In this document: one piece after another, positions 13,301 to 25,300 of the stretch
Layout: each line of letters opens with the position of its first letter
How positions within the stretch are numbered: position 1 is the stretch's first letter
NCBI RefSeq assembly: GCF_018812025.1
Contig: NC_063057.1
Coordinates: 14,099,524 to 14,163,523 of the forward strand
DNA length: 64,000 nt
From: Megalobrama amblycephala
Lineage: Eukaryota; Chordata; Actinopteri; Cypriniformes; Xenocyprididae
Direction of reading: 5' to 3'
Notes under the pieces: model-generated
Databases searched by the model: none
The model's input: only the letters and a program-made list of their open reading frames with translations
What the model was told of the DNA's origin: nothing
Position numbers and translations under genes: made by a program

Positions 13301-16300
13301 AAAGAATAGCACAATAAAAAGTTTTCACACTTTATTTTTCTGTCACTTTGTAGAAAAAGAAGCAAGCAAACAAAGACACTGAGCCTGTGACAGAGATGTA
13401 CAGGGAAAGAGGGAGGGAAGAAGAGGGGGAGAGAGAAGACGAAGTCTATCTTGAGAACAAGGAAAGGGTGATTGAAGAGGAAAGGGGAACTGAGGCACAG
13501 TGGGACATGGAGGAAGAGGATGGTGCGACTGAGACCAAAGATTACAGTTCAGGCGATGATGATGAGGAGACAGGCAGCGAGGAGATAGAGGAAGAATTTG
13601 AGCTAGAGAGGGAGAGAGAAAGACAGGAGATGGAAAAAGAAAGGATGGAGCTGGAAAGAGAAAGGGCAGAAGAACTGGAAAGAGAGAGAGAGCTAGAGAG
13701 GGAGACAGAGATGGAGGAAGAGGAAAGGGAGGAGAGAGAGAGACAGTTACAGAGACAAAGAATGGAATGGGAGAGACAAAGAGAGAAGATGGAGAGAGAG
13801 AGGATGGGAGAGACAATAAGAGAGGAAGACATGGGGCCACGTATTTCCCACTGTGATTATCTGAAGGTAAGAATGTGCTTTAAAATCTTCAACAAAAATA
13901 CAATATTCCACATATCAGCAACATATATATGTAATAAAGAATTAAATATCAGACATTTAGACCCTAATTTAATTACTGTAAATAGTACGGTCTAGATTTT
14001 CAGTGTAGTCTCTGTTGGACCCCACTGTATTTATGTATTTTTATATATATATATTTTTCCTTGTTTGAACAGGGACCTCCAGGTGAAAACGGAAAACCAG
14101 GCCCTAAGGTCAGGCAAGCTACTTTAAATAAGTCAGAACGATCTGTTCTTAGTAATAAGCATGATAGTCCCATCCTGATAAAGAATTTTATATTAGCAAT
14201 GTTCTTGTCAGCTCTTATTACTGAATAAGCTCTCCGTGTTCCCAAACCAAAGTCTGTTAGATAATCATCCCTGCTTCCTGATTGGTCTGCACCCCACCTA
14301 CACACATGACATACCCGCCTCCTCATTCACAATGTTAGGAAATTATTACTGTCAATCAAAACCTGGTGGGTGGAATTTCAGTAGTTCCCTTCCGCTTGCT
14401 TTGATGCCCTAGGAGCTTTATTTTTACTCCTGCGAGCCTGAAATAAATTTAATTAGTCTTTATTAATATTGTAGTGCTGACGGAAAACTTCTGAGCTCTT
14501 TGTTGTTTGCCCTGTAAAAATTGTGGTTGCTGATCATTTGTGAATTTGCGCAGGGGGAGATTGGAGAAAAGGGACAGAAGGTACATTCATTTTCAGTTTG
14601 GTGTCAATAACTGTTCATCCCATAATGCTTTAGCCTCCTATGATCTGTTAATGTGTTCTGTATTAGGGAGAACCTGGAACTGGTCACCGTGGGCCAATTG
14701 GTCAGGCCGGTCCACCCGGACAAAAGGTGATTGATTGATTGATTGATTGATTGATGCTGTGTATACTGTGAAATTAACTGTCATTCCTAGTTGGACAGTT
14801 TAATGGTTGACATACAGGAGAGAATACCAATATAAAACCAAACACAGCTAATAATATAGACGACTTGTTGCTGATGTTGTGTTATGTGCTTAGGGTGAGC
14901 CTGGCGAACCAGGACCAACTGGAGCACAGGGCATTCAGGGTATCCGTGGCAACCCGGGCATCCCTGGGTCACCAGGTCAAAGAGGTCAGCCAGGTGACCC
15001 TGGAGAGCCAGGTAGAAAGGTAATAGTCAACCCATTCTATATGTTAAATAATTTCATTTTTGTTGATTGAATCATATTTTGCTATTTGAAAGTGAGAAAT
15101 TAGCTATTTTTGTATGTTTTTACAGGGTGATAGAGGGAGACGAGGAAAGAATGGCTCAACTGGCACTCCAGGTGCAATTGGTCCTCCTGGACAGCAGGTA
15201 CCACTGTTGCATTTACTCTGTGTTTCAATACATTTACTCTGGATTTTAATTTATAGAGTGAAAAATGATGGGCTAGAATGAACTGAGAACTTGCTGTTCT
15301 TTTTACAGGGTCCTCCTGGCCTCGCCGGGGTTAAAGGTGAAAAGGTAAGTCACTGCATGTTATGTTGATGCTCAACATTAACAGGTTAATTTGAAATACC
15401 CCACAAACAGATATAAATATAAACATTTCTGAAAAGATTCATCTGCTTTCATCAGGGAGACAGTATCCCAGGGGAACCAGGTGACAGAGGAATTTCTGGG
15501 CTCCCAGGTCGCCGGGTAATATTATGATAAATGTTCCTTCAGATAGATTGTAGGTATAACATTTATTCCTTAATTAGTTTATTGTCATTATTAAAGAAAA
15601 TAAATGATGAATTATAAAACCTAGTGTTGAGACAATTGCATGTCTTTTTTTGTCTGTGTACTTTAAATGCTTATTAATAACTCTTTCTCATCATCACAAG
15701 GGAGCCAAAGGCACTGTCGGTGCTAGAGGGCCTCCGGGTCTCATGGTAAGTCATGTGTGATTCTGGAGACAATATTTTGTAAGAAATTAAATGCAGACCC
15801 AATTTCAAGTTTATGGGTTGACCTATCCATCCATCCATCCATCCATCCATCCTAGCTTTATATTGATTTTAATTTGATTGATTTGTTAACTGATCAACAC
15901 CTGAAAGAGAAAAAATAAGACCCAGTTACTGTAAAAAAAAAAAAAAAAAGTTCTTTATGCCCTTATACATTAAAGGTGACCTATTATGCCCTATTTAACA
16001 ATGTAAAATTGGTCTCTGATGTTGCCAGAGTGTGTATGTGAAGTTTTAGCTCAAAATACCCCACAGATAATTTTTTTATAGCATGTTAAAATTGCTACTT
16101 TTAGTGGTTGAGCAAAAACGAGCCGTTTCAGTGCGGTCCCTTTAAATGCAAATGAGCTGCTGCAATCTGCCTAAGAGGGCGGAGCTTCATGAGTTGATTC
16201 TCCGGTGACAGGATTAGAGAACTGGAGTTCCATATTTTAGGGATACAGAATCTCTTTCCATCAACCTCATATGGTCGTAGGGCTTGAAAACAACAGCCCA

Positions 16301-19300
16301 AGTGTCATGTTTATCAAAGCTAAACCTTATCACACTCTCACATCTCTCTGTTTCTTTGCATCTGCTCTCACTGTCATGGAAAAAATAGCATTGGCACAAA
16401 TGTCTTGTTGTTGTCCTGTCCCCTCTTCAACTGTACTATCTGAAAAAGGATTTTAATACACAATACCTGGCAAAACTTGAAACTTGAAATGATCAAAGTT
16501 TCGCAGCTGTCATGATTCTGTGCAATGTGTTAAGTTCTTGTGACCTTTCTCTTTAATTAAGGGTCCCAAAGGCTTGACTGGTGTGAAAGGAGAAAAGGTG
16601 AGTTTCCATTTTTAACCCATCTTGGTTTCAATTCAAATCAAGTTTACTACATTAAACCATGTCTTGAACATTAGGGGGACCAAAGTTTTTTATTGGGGTG
16701 GGGGACAAGAAAAAATAAAATTTCTTGTCTCATCACATTCATTTATGAATTACATGATTCATGTAAATGATAACATATTTTTTCATTAAAAACGGCAATT
16801 TAAAAAAAAAAAATAGTTTGCATCTCTGGATATTACTTTCATCGTTGAACATTTCTATCATAAAACAGTTGTAAAATATTCAATGTTTTGCTACTTACAT
16901 CTTACAACTCACTCTTTCACTGTTAAAACTAAGTGTTGCGTAGGAATTAACACTCATCTTCTGTGAACAGTAAGGCCCGCCTTTTTTGATTTGAATGGCC
17001 ATTGGTCATTTTGACATTGATGAGCACTGTTAGACTGCTGAGGCAGACCGTCCTAAAAACTTAACTTTTAAAGGTGCCCTGGAACTTTTTAAAAAAAGAT
17101 GTAATATAAGTCTAAGGTGTCCCCTGAATGTGTCTGTGAAGTTTCAGCTCAAAATACCCCATAGATTGTTTTTAATTCATTTTTTAACTGCCCATTTTGG
17201 GGCATAATTAGAAATGAGCCGATTCAGGGTGTGTGGCCCTTTAAATCTCATGCTCCACGCCCCAAGAGCTCGCGCTTGCCTTAAACAACATAAAAAAAGT
17301 TCAAACAGCTAATATAACCCTCAAAATGGATCTTTACAAAGTGTTCGTCATGCAGTTCGTCAGCTGTGCACAGATCCAGACGTTCTGCCCTTGTCTAATG
17401 CCTTTCATAATGTTGGGAACATGGGCTGGCATATGCAAATATTGGGGGCGTACATATTAATGATCCCGACTGTTACGTAACAGTCGGTGTTATGTTGAGA
17501 TTCGCCTGTTCTTCGGAGGTCTTTTAAACAAATGAGATTTATATAAGAAGGAGGAAACAATGGAGTTTGAGACTCACTGTATGTCTTTTCCATGTACTGA
17601 ACTCTTGTTATTTAACTATGCCGAGGTAAATTCAATTTTTGAATCTAGGGCACCTTTAAAACTTTTTGTCATCCTAACAACAAAAAGAGTTCTGCATAAT
17701 GGAGTGCAGCAGAGCAGCATCAAGAATATTCTATTCCATTCCTAACTCTTGGGTAGGACTTGTCCCCCTCAATGTCTATGGTGGTTATGGTCATGTATTG
17801 AAGGGCTTTAAATGTTAATAGCCAAGCCAACTCTGCCAGGGTCATTCTCTGTAGCTCAAAGACTTATAGGCAGCTTTGACAGCACTACTGTGCTCACAGA
17901 GCCTCTCTTCTCTCTGTATTGACTTGCCAGTGCCTTCTCTTCAACTCTTCAACTCTTTTTCTGCTCAAGCCAGTCTTTGTATGTTTGAAACTGCTGTGAA
18001 CAGCACTTTCTTCTCAGAGACATACACACTCACACCAACATCACAATCTGCGTCAGTTGTGACGTAGTGTATGACAGGTTCAGATTTACAGTAGTGTTAA
18101 ATCAATACCACTTAAAACCCAAGAAGCCTTTAACAGTCCATCTGACATAACATTTTAGACTCAATTGCTTAGAATATAACCCTGACAAAATTAATAAAGA
18201 CAAAACTTTTTGACTGACAGGGTGACAAAGGTGTGCCTGGTCACAGAGGAGACAAGGTATGGACAGCATAAGCATAGATTCAATGCCTTGATGGGATTTA
18301 TTTAGATTTACTAACATATTGTTTTCCTGTTTTTGTAGGGTAGCCCTCTCTCCATGCCAGGACCCAGAGGATATAAGGGTCTAAAAGGAGAGCCAGTAAG
18401 ATTTCTGTATTGAAGTATAAGTTCACTAATGTTTCCTATACTTGAATCATAATTGATTGTGCAAATTCAAAACACTTTACAACACTTGTGAGCCATTTGA
18501 ATTTTTAGGTGTTTTGGTAACACTTTACAATAATGTTTAATTTGTTAAGGTTTGTTAACTACATTAGTTGACATAAACTAACAATGAACAACATTACAGC
18601 ATTTATTTATCTTATAGCTAATGTCAAACTCAATATTTAAGGCATTTTTAAAATCAATATTTGTATCTGTTAACACTAATGCACTGTGAACTAACATGAA
18701 CATGAAAGGTTAATAATAAAATCTGTAAAAATATATTGCTCATTGTTAGTTCATGTTGGTTAATGTTAACAAATGAGACTTTAATGTAAATTGTTACCTT
18801 TTTTAAAGTAGAAATGACAGATACAATGTATGTCAATGTTTGTCTGAATTTTATATGGCAGGGTGAACGTGGGCTTCCAGGATTTGACGGAGATAAAGGA
18901 GAGAAGGGTGAAGATGGTCCACCTGGTGCAAAGGTATTTTACACACCGTTCTGAGTGAAATATACATTACTGTTAAATTGTTTGGGGTCATGTTTTCTGA
19001 AGGATCATGTGACACTGAAGACTGGTGCAATAGCTGCTGAAAATTCAGCTTTGCCATCACAGGAACAGTTATTTTAAATTGTAATAATATTTCACACTAT
19101 TACTGTTTTTTTTTTACTGCATTTTTAACAATTAATGCAGCCTTGGTGAGCATAAGAGCAAAAGCTAAACTTTTGAACAGTAATGGATGGCCTATAGAAA
19201 ATCATGTACATGGACCATAAAGTGAATTTCCATCACATTTCATATAATTTAAGGGACTGAAGGGTGAGGCTGGTACCAAAGGAGGCATGGGGACTTTTGG

Positions 19301-22300
19301 TGCACGTGGTCCAGTAGGACAAAAGGTCAGAATTAGCTCTACTATGAAGTTTTTGCACTATGTTGCTATATAAAACTGCATTTTTAGGTTGGGTTATATT
19401 GTTTTGTTTGGTATGGTAAATGTTTGAACGTAAAAAATCTTTCCTCAGGGAGATCCAGGGGAGCCAGGCGCCAATGGAGAAAAGGTAACTTGAGTGGTTG
19501 TTTCATAAAACCAAGTTCAAGATGTTTGCATTTTTAAGGATTATACTTCTATAACTTTGGTTAAAACATACTGATTGGCTGAGATTTGTTACAGGGCCGA
19601 AATGGAGAACATGGATTGGATGGTGAAAAAGGTGATAAGGGAGACATGGGCCTGCAGGGCAGAAAGGGGGATCAGGTGAGAATATGAATCATCTGAATAA
19701 AATATTAATTCTGAAGAAAATCCTCTGAGCAACTGAGAGGGAGAACACTGTTCCTTAACCTTTCTTACTAACTACATTATTTAGATGAATGATTAAATAA
19801 TTAAGCAGGCTGTCCTGTCAGTTTTTTTGTTTAAAAGTTGTTTAAGATCACACACTTTATTCAGGGACAGAGTGTGAGCTCACTGGTTTGTGTGTTCAGG
19901 GTGAGACAGGTGAGCCTGGTTTACCTGGAGATACAGGAATTAAAGGAGACAAGGTAAGAAGTGTCAATCTGGCCTTATTGATTTAGTTTTTTTGTTTTCA
20001 CCTGTATGTAACCATTGTATTGTTCTCCTGCAGGGCTTCAGAGGTTTCCCTGGTCGGATAGGGAACCCAGGACTGGATGGAGAACAGGTATTTTTGTCTA
20101 CATCTTTAATGAAAAACTGGATTAAAGAAACCACTAAGAACATTTTTGATTGTAAAACACAGGGTGATTCTGGGGACCCTGGCAGGCCTGGCATTCCAGG
20201 ACTAAATGGTATCCCAGGACGAAAGGTGAGCCACTACACAAACAGATATCATCATCATGTAAAGTTAAGTATAGAGACAGAGCGCATTTAGTATAATCTG
20301 AAAACCATGCCCACCGGAGGGGAAAACAATCCAACAGTCTCCATTGACTTTGTATAGCGTGAGGCTGCCTCCTTGTCTTTTCTGAGTTATTACAAAAAAC
20401 AGAACAATGCCTAAAAGCTGCTGTGTGACAAGGTGTACAGCTACCAAGCTAAAAAACCCAGAAATAAGTTTTTATAAACTGTCGACCCCAAAAAAATTGG
20501 CAACAACATATGCTAAACAAAAACAAACCATTCATTATTTTTAACCATGTCAAAGAATTATTTCACCTGTCGCCGATTACGTTCCTCTCCAGTGTATTTC
20601 TTATAGTAATATGACCCGTTGCGCTCTGTCTCACTGCCTGTATCCACTTTTGTGTCCTTAAACATTTTTTGGGGTCGACAGCTTATAAAAACTTATTTCT
20701 GGGTTTTTTTTAGCTTGTTTGCTGTACACCTTGTCACAGCAGCTTTTAGGCATTGTTCTGTTTTTTGTAATAACCCCCCCCTCTCTCTCTCTATAATTTT
20801 TTTTTTTTTTTTATTAATGTTTAGGGTGAAAAAGGTGATAGTGGATTGAATGGTCTTGATGGAGCTCCAGGACAGAAAGGAGAGAAGGTATACTGACACT
20901 GTAAAAATTACAGCACCACATTAAATGTAAAAAAAAAAAGTCACAAATAGATATTTTCCATATGATGAAAGCATATTGCAATCAGGAGCTGTCAAGCTTC
21001 GAAACGGACTGAAAAAAGAACCATAAAATTATCTTAAAATTAGACCACACGACTCATGCACTATATTCCAAGTCTTCTGAAGCGATACGACAAATTTGCA
21101 TGAGGAACAGACCAAAATGTTTATTACAAATTACCCTCTGCTTTTAGTTATCAGATTACACATTTGTGGTTATGCATATTCAAACTTATCAGATATTAAA
21201 TACAATTAAAACCATTAACATTTTAGGTTCATTGAAATAAAGCTGAAAAAAAAAGAAAAAAAAAAAAAGATTACAAGCTAAAAAAAATTAGAAGTGCACA
21301 CAGAAGAGGACAGACGAGGTGAGTATAAACAAACTGTTCTTTATTGCTGGTAATTCGTGAACACAGCAGGATTCAAACAGGTGAGGGTAACAGTCACTGA
21401 AAAATGAAGCTGGTGGACTTAGCTGAAGTTAATGCAGTGTTTGTGCAGGTGCAGAGATGGCGGTGATGGCTGAGCAGAGTATCCAGGGAGACAATGCAGG
21501 GAACAGAAGACAGATGACAGGTCAGGAGCAACAGGTAGGATTCTCAGGTGAGCATAACAGGTCTGTTTAGCTTCTAATTGATGAGACCAGAATCAGAGTG
21601 AAGTGTGTGAGGGCCTTTTGAGTGGTGCAGATGATGAGTGACTGCTGGTGGTGATCGATGATTGCAGACTGGTGACCATGACAGTAATCCTCCCTCCTCG
21701 TGCCAATCCGGGAAGAAGGATGGGCATCCTGGAGTCTTGGCAGGTCTCTAGGGTGAAGCCAGTGACTTGGCAGACTCCAGGATAGTACTGATTACCAGGG
21801 AGGTTCTGGCAGATCAGGGAGCCAAGGTGGCACTGGCAGTTCAGGAGGCCATGGCGGTGCTGGCAGTTCAGGAGGCCATAGAGGTACAGGGGGCGCTGGA
21901 GCCTCCGAGGGCACTGGAAACTCAGGGGACCACGGAGGAACAGGGGGCGCTGGAGCCTCCGAGGGCACTGGAAACTCAGGGGACCACGGAGGAACAGGGG
22001 GCGCTGGAGCCTCCGAGGGCACTGGAAACTCAGGGATGGTGGTGCGGCCTCGGTGGCCTTGGCCCAGACCCCAGGCTCAGCCACTAAGGTCGGGAACGGA
22101 TAGCCCCCCTCCACCCCAAAATTTCTTGGAAGGATCTCTGGGTTGGGGAGGACTATGGAACAGGCACTGGACGATGATAGTCAGGGGTTGGAGCCTGCAC
22201 TGGACGATGGATGATGGTCAGGGGCTGGAGCCTGCACTGGATGATGGATGATGGTCAGAGGCTGGAGCCTGCACTGGATGATGGATGATAGTCAGGGGCT

Positions 22301-25300
22301 GGAGCCTGCACTGGATGATGGATGATGGTCAGGGGCTGGAGCCTGCACTGGACGATGGATGATAGTCAGGGGCTGGAGCCTGCACTGGACGATGGATGAT
22401 GGTCAGGGGCTGGAGCCTGCACTGGATGATGGATGATGGTCAGGGGCTGGAGCCTGCACTGGATGGATGATAGTCAGGGGCTGGAGCCTGCACTGGATGA
22501 TGGATGATGGTCAGGGGCTGGAGCCTGCACTGGATGATGGATGATAGTCAGGGGCTGGAGCCTGCACTGGATGGATGATAGTCAGGGGCTGGAGCCTGCA
22601 CTGGATGATGGATGATGGTCAGGGGCTGGAGCCTGCACTGGATGATGGATGATGGTCAGGGGCTGGAGCCTGCACTGGATGATGGATGATGGTCAGGGGC
22701 TGGAGCCTGCACTGGACGATGATGGTCAGGGGCTGGAGCCGACATGTGTGTGGCCCAGACACACAAATGCTAGCACCATTATAGGCACTGTAATGTCCTC
22801 TGGGCTAGGAGCAAACTCAGGGACTTGAGTCACCTCTGGACAAGGAAGGGATTTGGCAACCATTTTGGTTGAGGGCTCAGATGTGGCGGCTATTCTGGCT
22901 GAGGGCTCAGGTTTGGCGGTCATCTTGGGACGAGGCTCTGGGATGGGGGCCATTTTAGAACGGGACCTCTGACTGACAGCCATCTTAAGAGGAGATGCTT
23001 GGGCTGACAGGAATACATATGATGGGACGAAGCTCTCAAGACATCGGTGACATCCAATCCAGCAATATCAGGAAGTTCTCGTGGATGGACATAGTTGGCC
23101 CCAGTCCTGTACAACGTCTTTATGGTCTCGTCATTTAGGGAGCTGGTCTGGATGAGACAACAGAACTTCTCAGTGAAAGTAAACAGATCACGGCTGGATT
23201 GAGCTGCCGCCACAATCTTTCCAGCAAAATCCCAGCTCATTTCCCCTTGTTTTGTGGTCTGGCCTTCTGTCACGCACACAGAAGAGGACAGATGAGGTGA
23301 GTATAAACAAACAGTTCTTTATTGCTGGTACTAATGGGAGGGAAATATGGGTCATTGAAATATGAAGCTGGTGGACTTAGCTGAAGTTAATGCAGTGTTG
23401 TTTGTGCAGGTGCAGAGATGGTGGTGATGGCTGAGCAGAGGATCCAGGGAGACAATGCAGGGAACAGAAGAGCAGGTCAGGAACAACAGGTAGGATTCTA
23501 AGGTGAGCATAACAGGTCTGTGTAGCTTCTCATTGATGAGACCAGAACCAGAGTGAAGTATGTGAGGGCCTTTTGAGTGGTGCAGATGATGAGTGACAAC
23601 TGGTGGTGATCAGTGATTGCAGATGGAGTGCAGGTGAGTAGAAGGAGGGATGATGGGAAATGTAGTGAATGTGCAGTGACTGGACTGGTGACCATGACAG
23701 TAAGCTGAAGCACAAAAAAATACCCATTGGAAATAAATAAAAACTACAACTGAACTGAAAGGTACAAAATTAAACTAAAATAAAAAATAAAAGCTAAATC
23801 AAAATGTCAATTCAAAATATAATAGTCTCTAAATATAAATAGTACTAATATAACACTGTTACCATGTCATGATCGGTTACAAGACATAAAGAAACCATGA
23901 TTGACACCGTACTTGTCACATCACATCATCATGTGTCAGATTTGAATGTGCGATTTTTTTCTCTGTCCTTATAACCAGTATATTTATATTTTTCATTTAT
24001 TTAACCCATTCTCCTTCAGGGTGCAACTGGTTTCCCAGGTTTCTCAGGTTTTAAGGGATCTCCTGGTACACCAGGAACTAATGGGGCTCCAGGCCGGCCT
24101 GGTCCAGTTGGACCCAAAGGTGAAGTGGGACCAAAGGTAAGACCCACTTATGAGGTTTCCATATAAAAACAATAATAGAGCTGAATTAATTATTCCTATG
24201 TGTATGTGATTCATCAGACCTTACAGATGGATAAATAGTCAAACCATTGTAATTATGGTCATCTTCACACCTCACTCAATCTCATGTAGAGGAACTGTGG
24301 AGGAGGACAAGTCCCTAATTAACTCAGAAGAAGGAGAGGATGAGAGAGAGAGATAGAGAGATGGGGGTAGGAGCTATTTCTGCTGGGTTGAAGATTTGAG
24401 CTATCAAACCAAACACTGCACTAAGGCCGCCTTTAGCCACAATTAAGCATCTCTTGATGCTGATAGGAATGGAGAGGGTTCGGCAAAGCTACACTCACGG
24501 ACAGAGTCTCTTTAGTAAAGGTGAACTGTACTTCAGTACAGAATCAGCAGACATGCTTAAAACATCAGGCAGTTTCTGAGAGATGTATAAAGGTCGCTGA
24601 AATCAGTTTCTTAATAGTTTTATATTTGACAAGTGTCCTAACAGTAATTATGGGAATATGATGTTATTTTGTGTGTGTGTGCAAATGCCCTCACAAAGAT
24701 GGCAATATCCGAAATCCTTGTCCTTGTTTGGTTCCCATGAGGAAAACAGCTTATAAATCATACTTTGATGTTTTTTTAAAATGTAAAAATGCAGAAATTT
24801 TCTCTGATGGGTAGCTTTAAGGTTAGGGGATCAAATATACAGTTTTTACAGTATAAAAATCATTGTTTTGTGGTGACATGAGGCTTTTATGTATTACTAC
24901 CTGACCAAAATTGTTTGATGATGTTCCCAGGGAGAGAAGGGGAGGAGAGGCAGAGGAAAGGCCTGTCAACGGGGACCCCCTGGAATTCCTGGCCTCAGAG
25001 GCCTGGATGTAATATGGAATCTGCACATATAAGTGTATCCTCCACTCTATTAGGACTTTTTCCATCCACAAACATATTCACTCTAAAGTTGTATACATAT
25101 TTTCTATGCAGGGGGAATTGGGAAGCTTGGGCATGAAAGGAGATAAAGGGGAGCCAGGACTCAGTGTATGTTAACAATTCCCTTTTTCTATGATAAAGAC
25201 CTATTTATCACAATGTATTACAGATAATTGCGTGATGAGAAACTTCTTAAAATTGTTCCTTTTGTTCAGGTGGAGGAAGTGAAGGATATAGTGACAAAGG

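Larger units (their letters stand above)
4406..13866 (+). other. Expanded non-collagenous hinge region, 15 exons
   Basis: Exons: 4406-4441, 5211-5345, 6987-7088, 7326-7508, 7805-7912, 8434-8478, 9057-9131, 9592-9651, 9848-9892, 10723-10776, 10852-10908, 12502-12579, 12688-12741, 12848-12886, 13354-13866. All are phase 0 and multiples of 3, totalling 1,584 bp (528 codons) with no Gly-X-Y. Human collagen VII has a hinge of about 39 residues. The first two exons resemble that hinge; the rest is acidic ([27 protein letters not shown]) alternating with basic runs ([10 protein letters not shown]) and Ser/Thr/Pro stretches. Two polybasic sites, near 8470 and 12553, fit proprotein-convertase cleavage. 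The inner short exons (8434-8478, 9848-9892, 12848-12886) are less certain individually, although each has good splice sites and keeps frame. Confidence 0.7.
21297..23699 (-). mobile_element. LTR retroelement, non-autonomous, minus orientation
   Basis: Two direct repeats of about 390-425 bp flank an interior: 21297-21683 and 23274-23699. Read on the minus strand each begins TGTCATGGTCACC and ends near CTTCTGTGTGC. A purine-rich tract (GAGGAGGGAGGATTAC on the minus strand) sits just before the left repeat, as expected of a polypurine tract, which sets the orientation. The interior (1.6 kb) has only short minus-strand frames: 23279-22920, 22983-22726 and a proline-rich one at 22114-21593. No reverse transcriptase or protease motif was seen. 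A gag-like remnant is possible but not recognised. It lies in the collagen intron 20888-24019. Confidence 0.75.
14073..25165 (+). other. C-terminal Gly-X-Y block of the collagen, 22 exons
   Basis: Exons: 14073-14108, 14554-14580, 14667-14726, 14894-15019, 15126-15197, 15309-15344, 15456-15515, 15701-15745, 16562-16597, 18221-18256, 18339-18395, 18862-18933, 19254-19325, 19449-19484, 19595-19675, 19900-19953, 20034-20087, 20163-20225, 20825-20887, 24020-24136, 24931-25008, 25112-25165. They total 1,335 bp (445 codons), almost all strict Gly-X-Y with many GEKG and GDKG charge pairs. Exon 18339-18395 has a small break ([11 protein letters not shown]). Exon 24931-25008 carries a cysteine ([10 protein letters not shown]) near the C-terminal end of the helix, where human collagen VII also has one. 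Two introns are swollen by transposable elements: 16598-18220 and 20888-24019. Confidence 0.88.

Noticed and set aside
13343..13840. Long minus-strand frames rich in Ser, Pro and Leu
   Set aside because: They are the complement of the GAGA-rich hinge exon on the plus strand, which has splice sites and keeps frame with its neighbours.
21593..22114. Proline-rich minus-strand frame as a host gene
   Set aside because: It lies inside the LTR element across 54-bp tandem repeats and lacks splice sites or homology.
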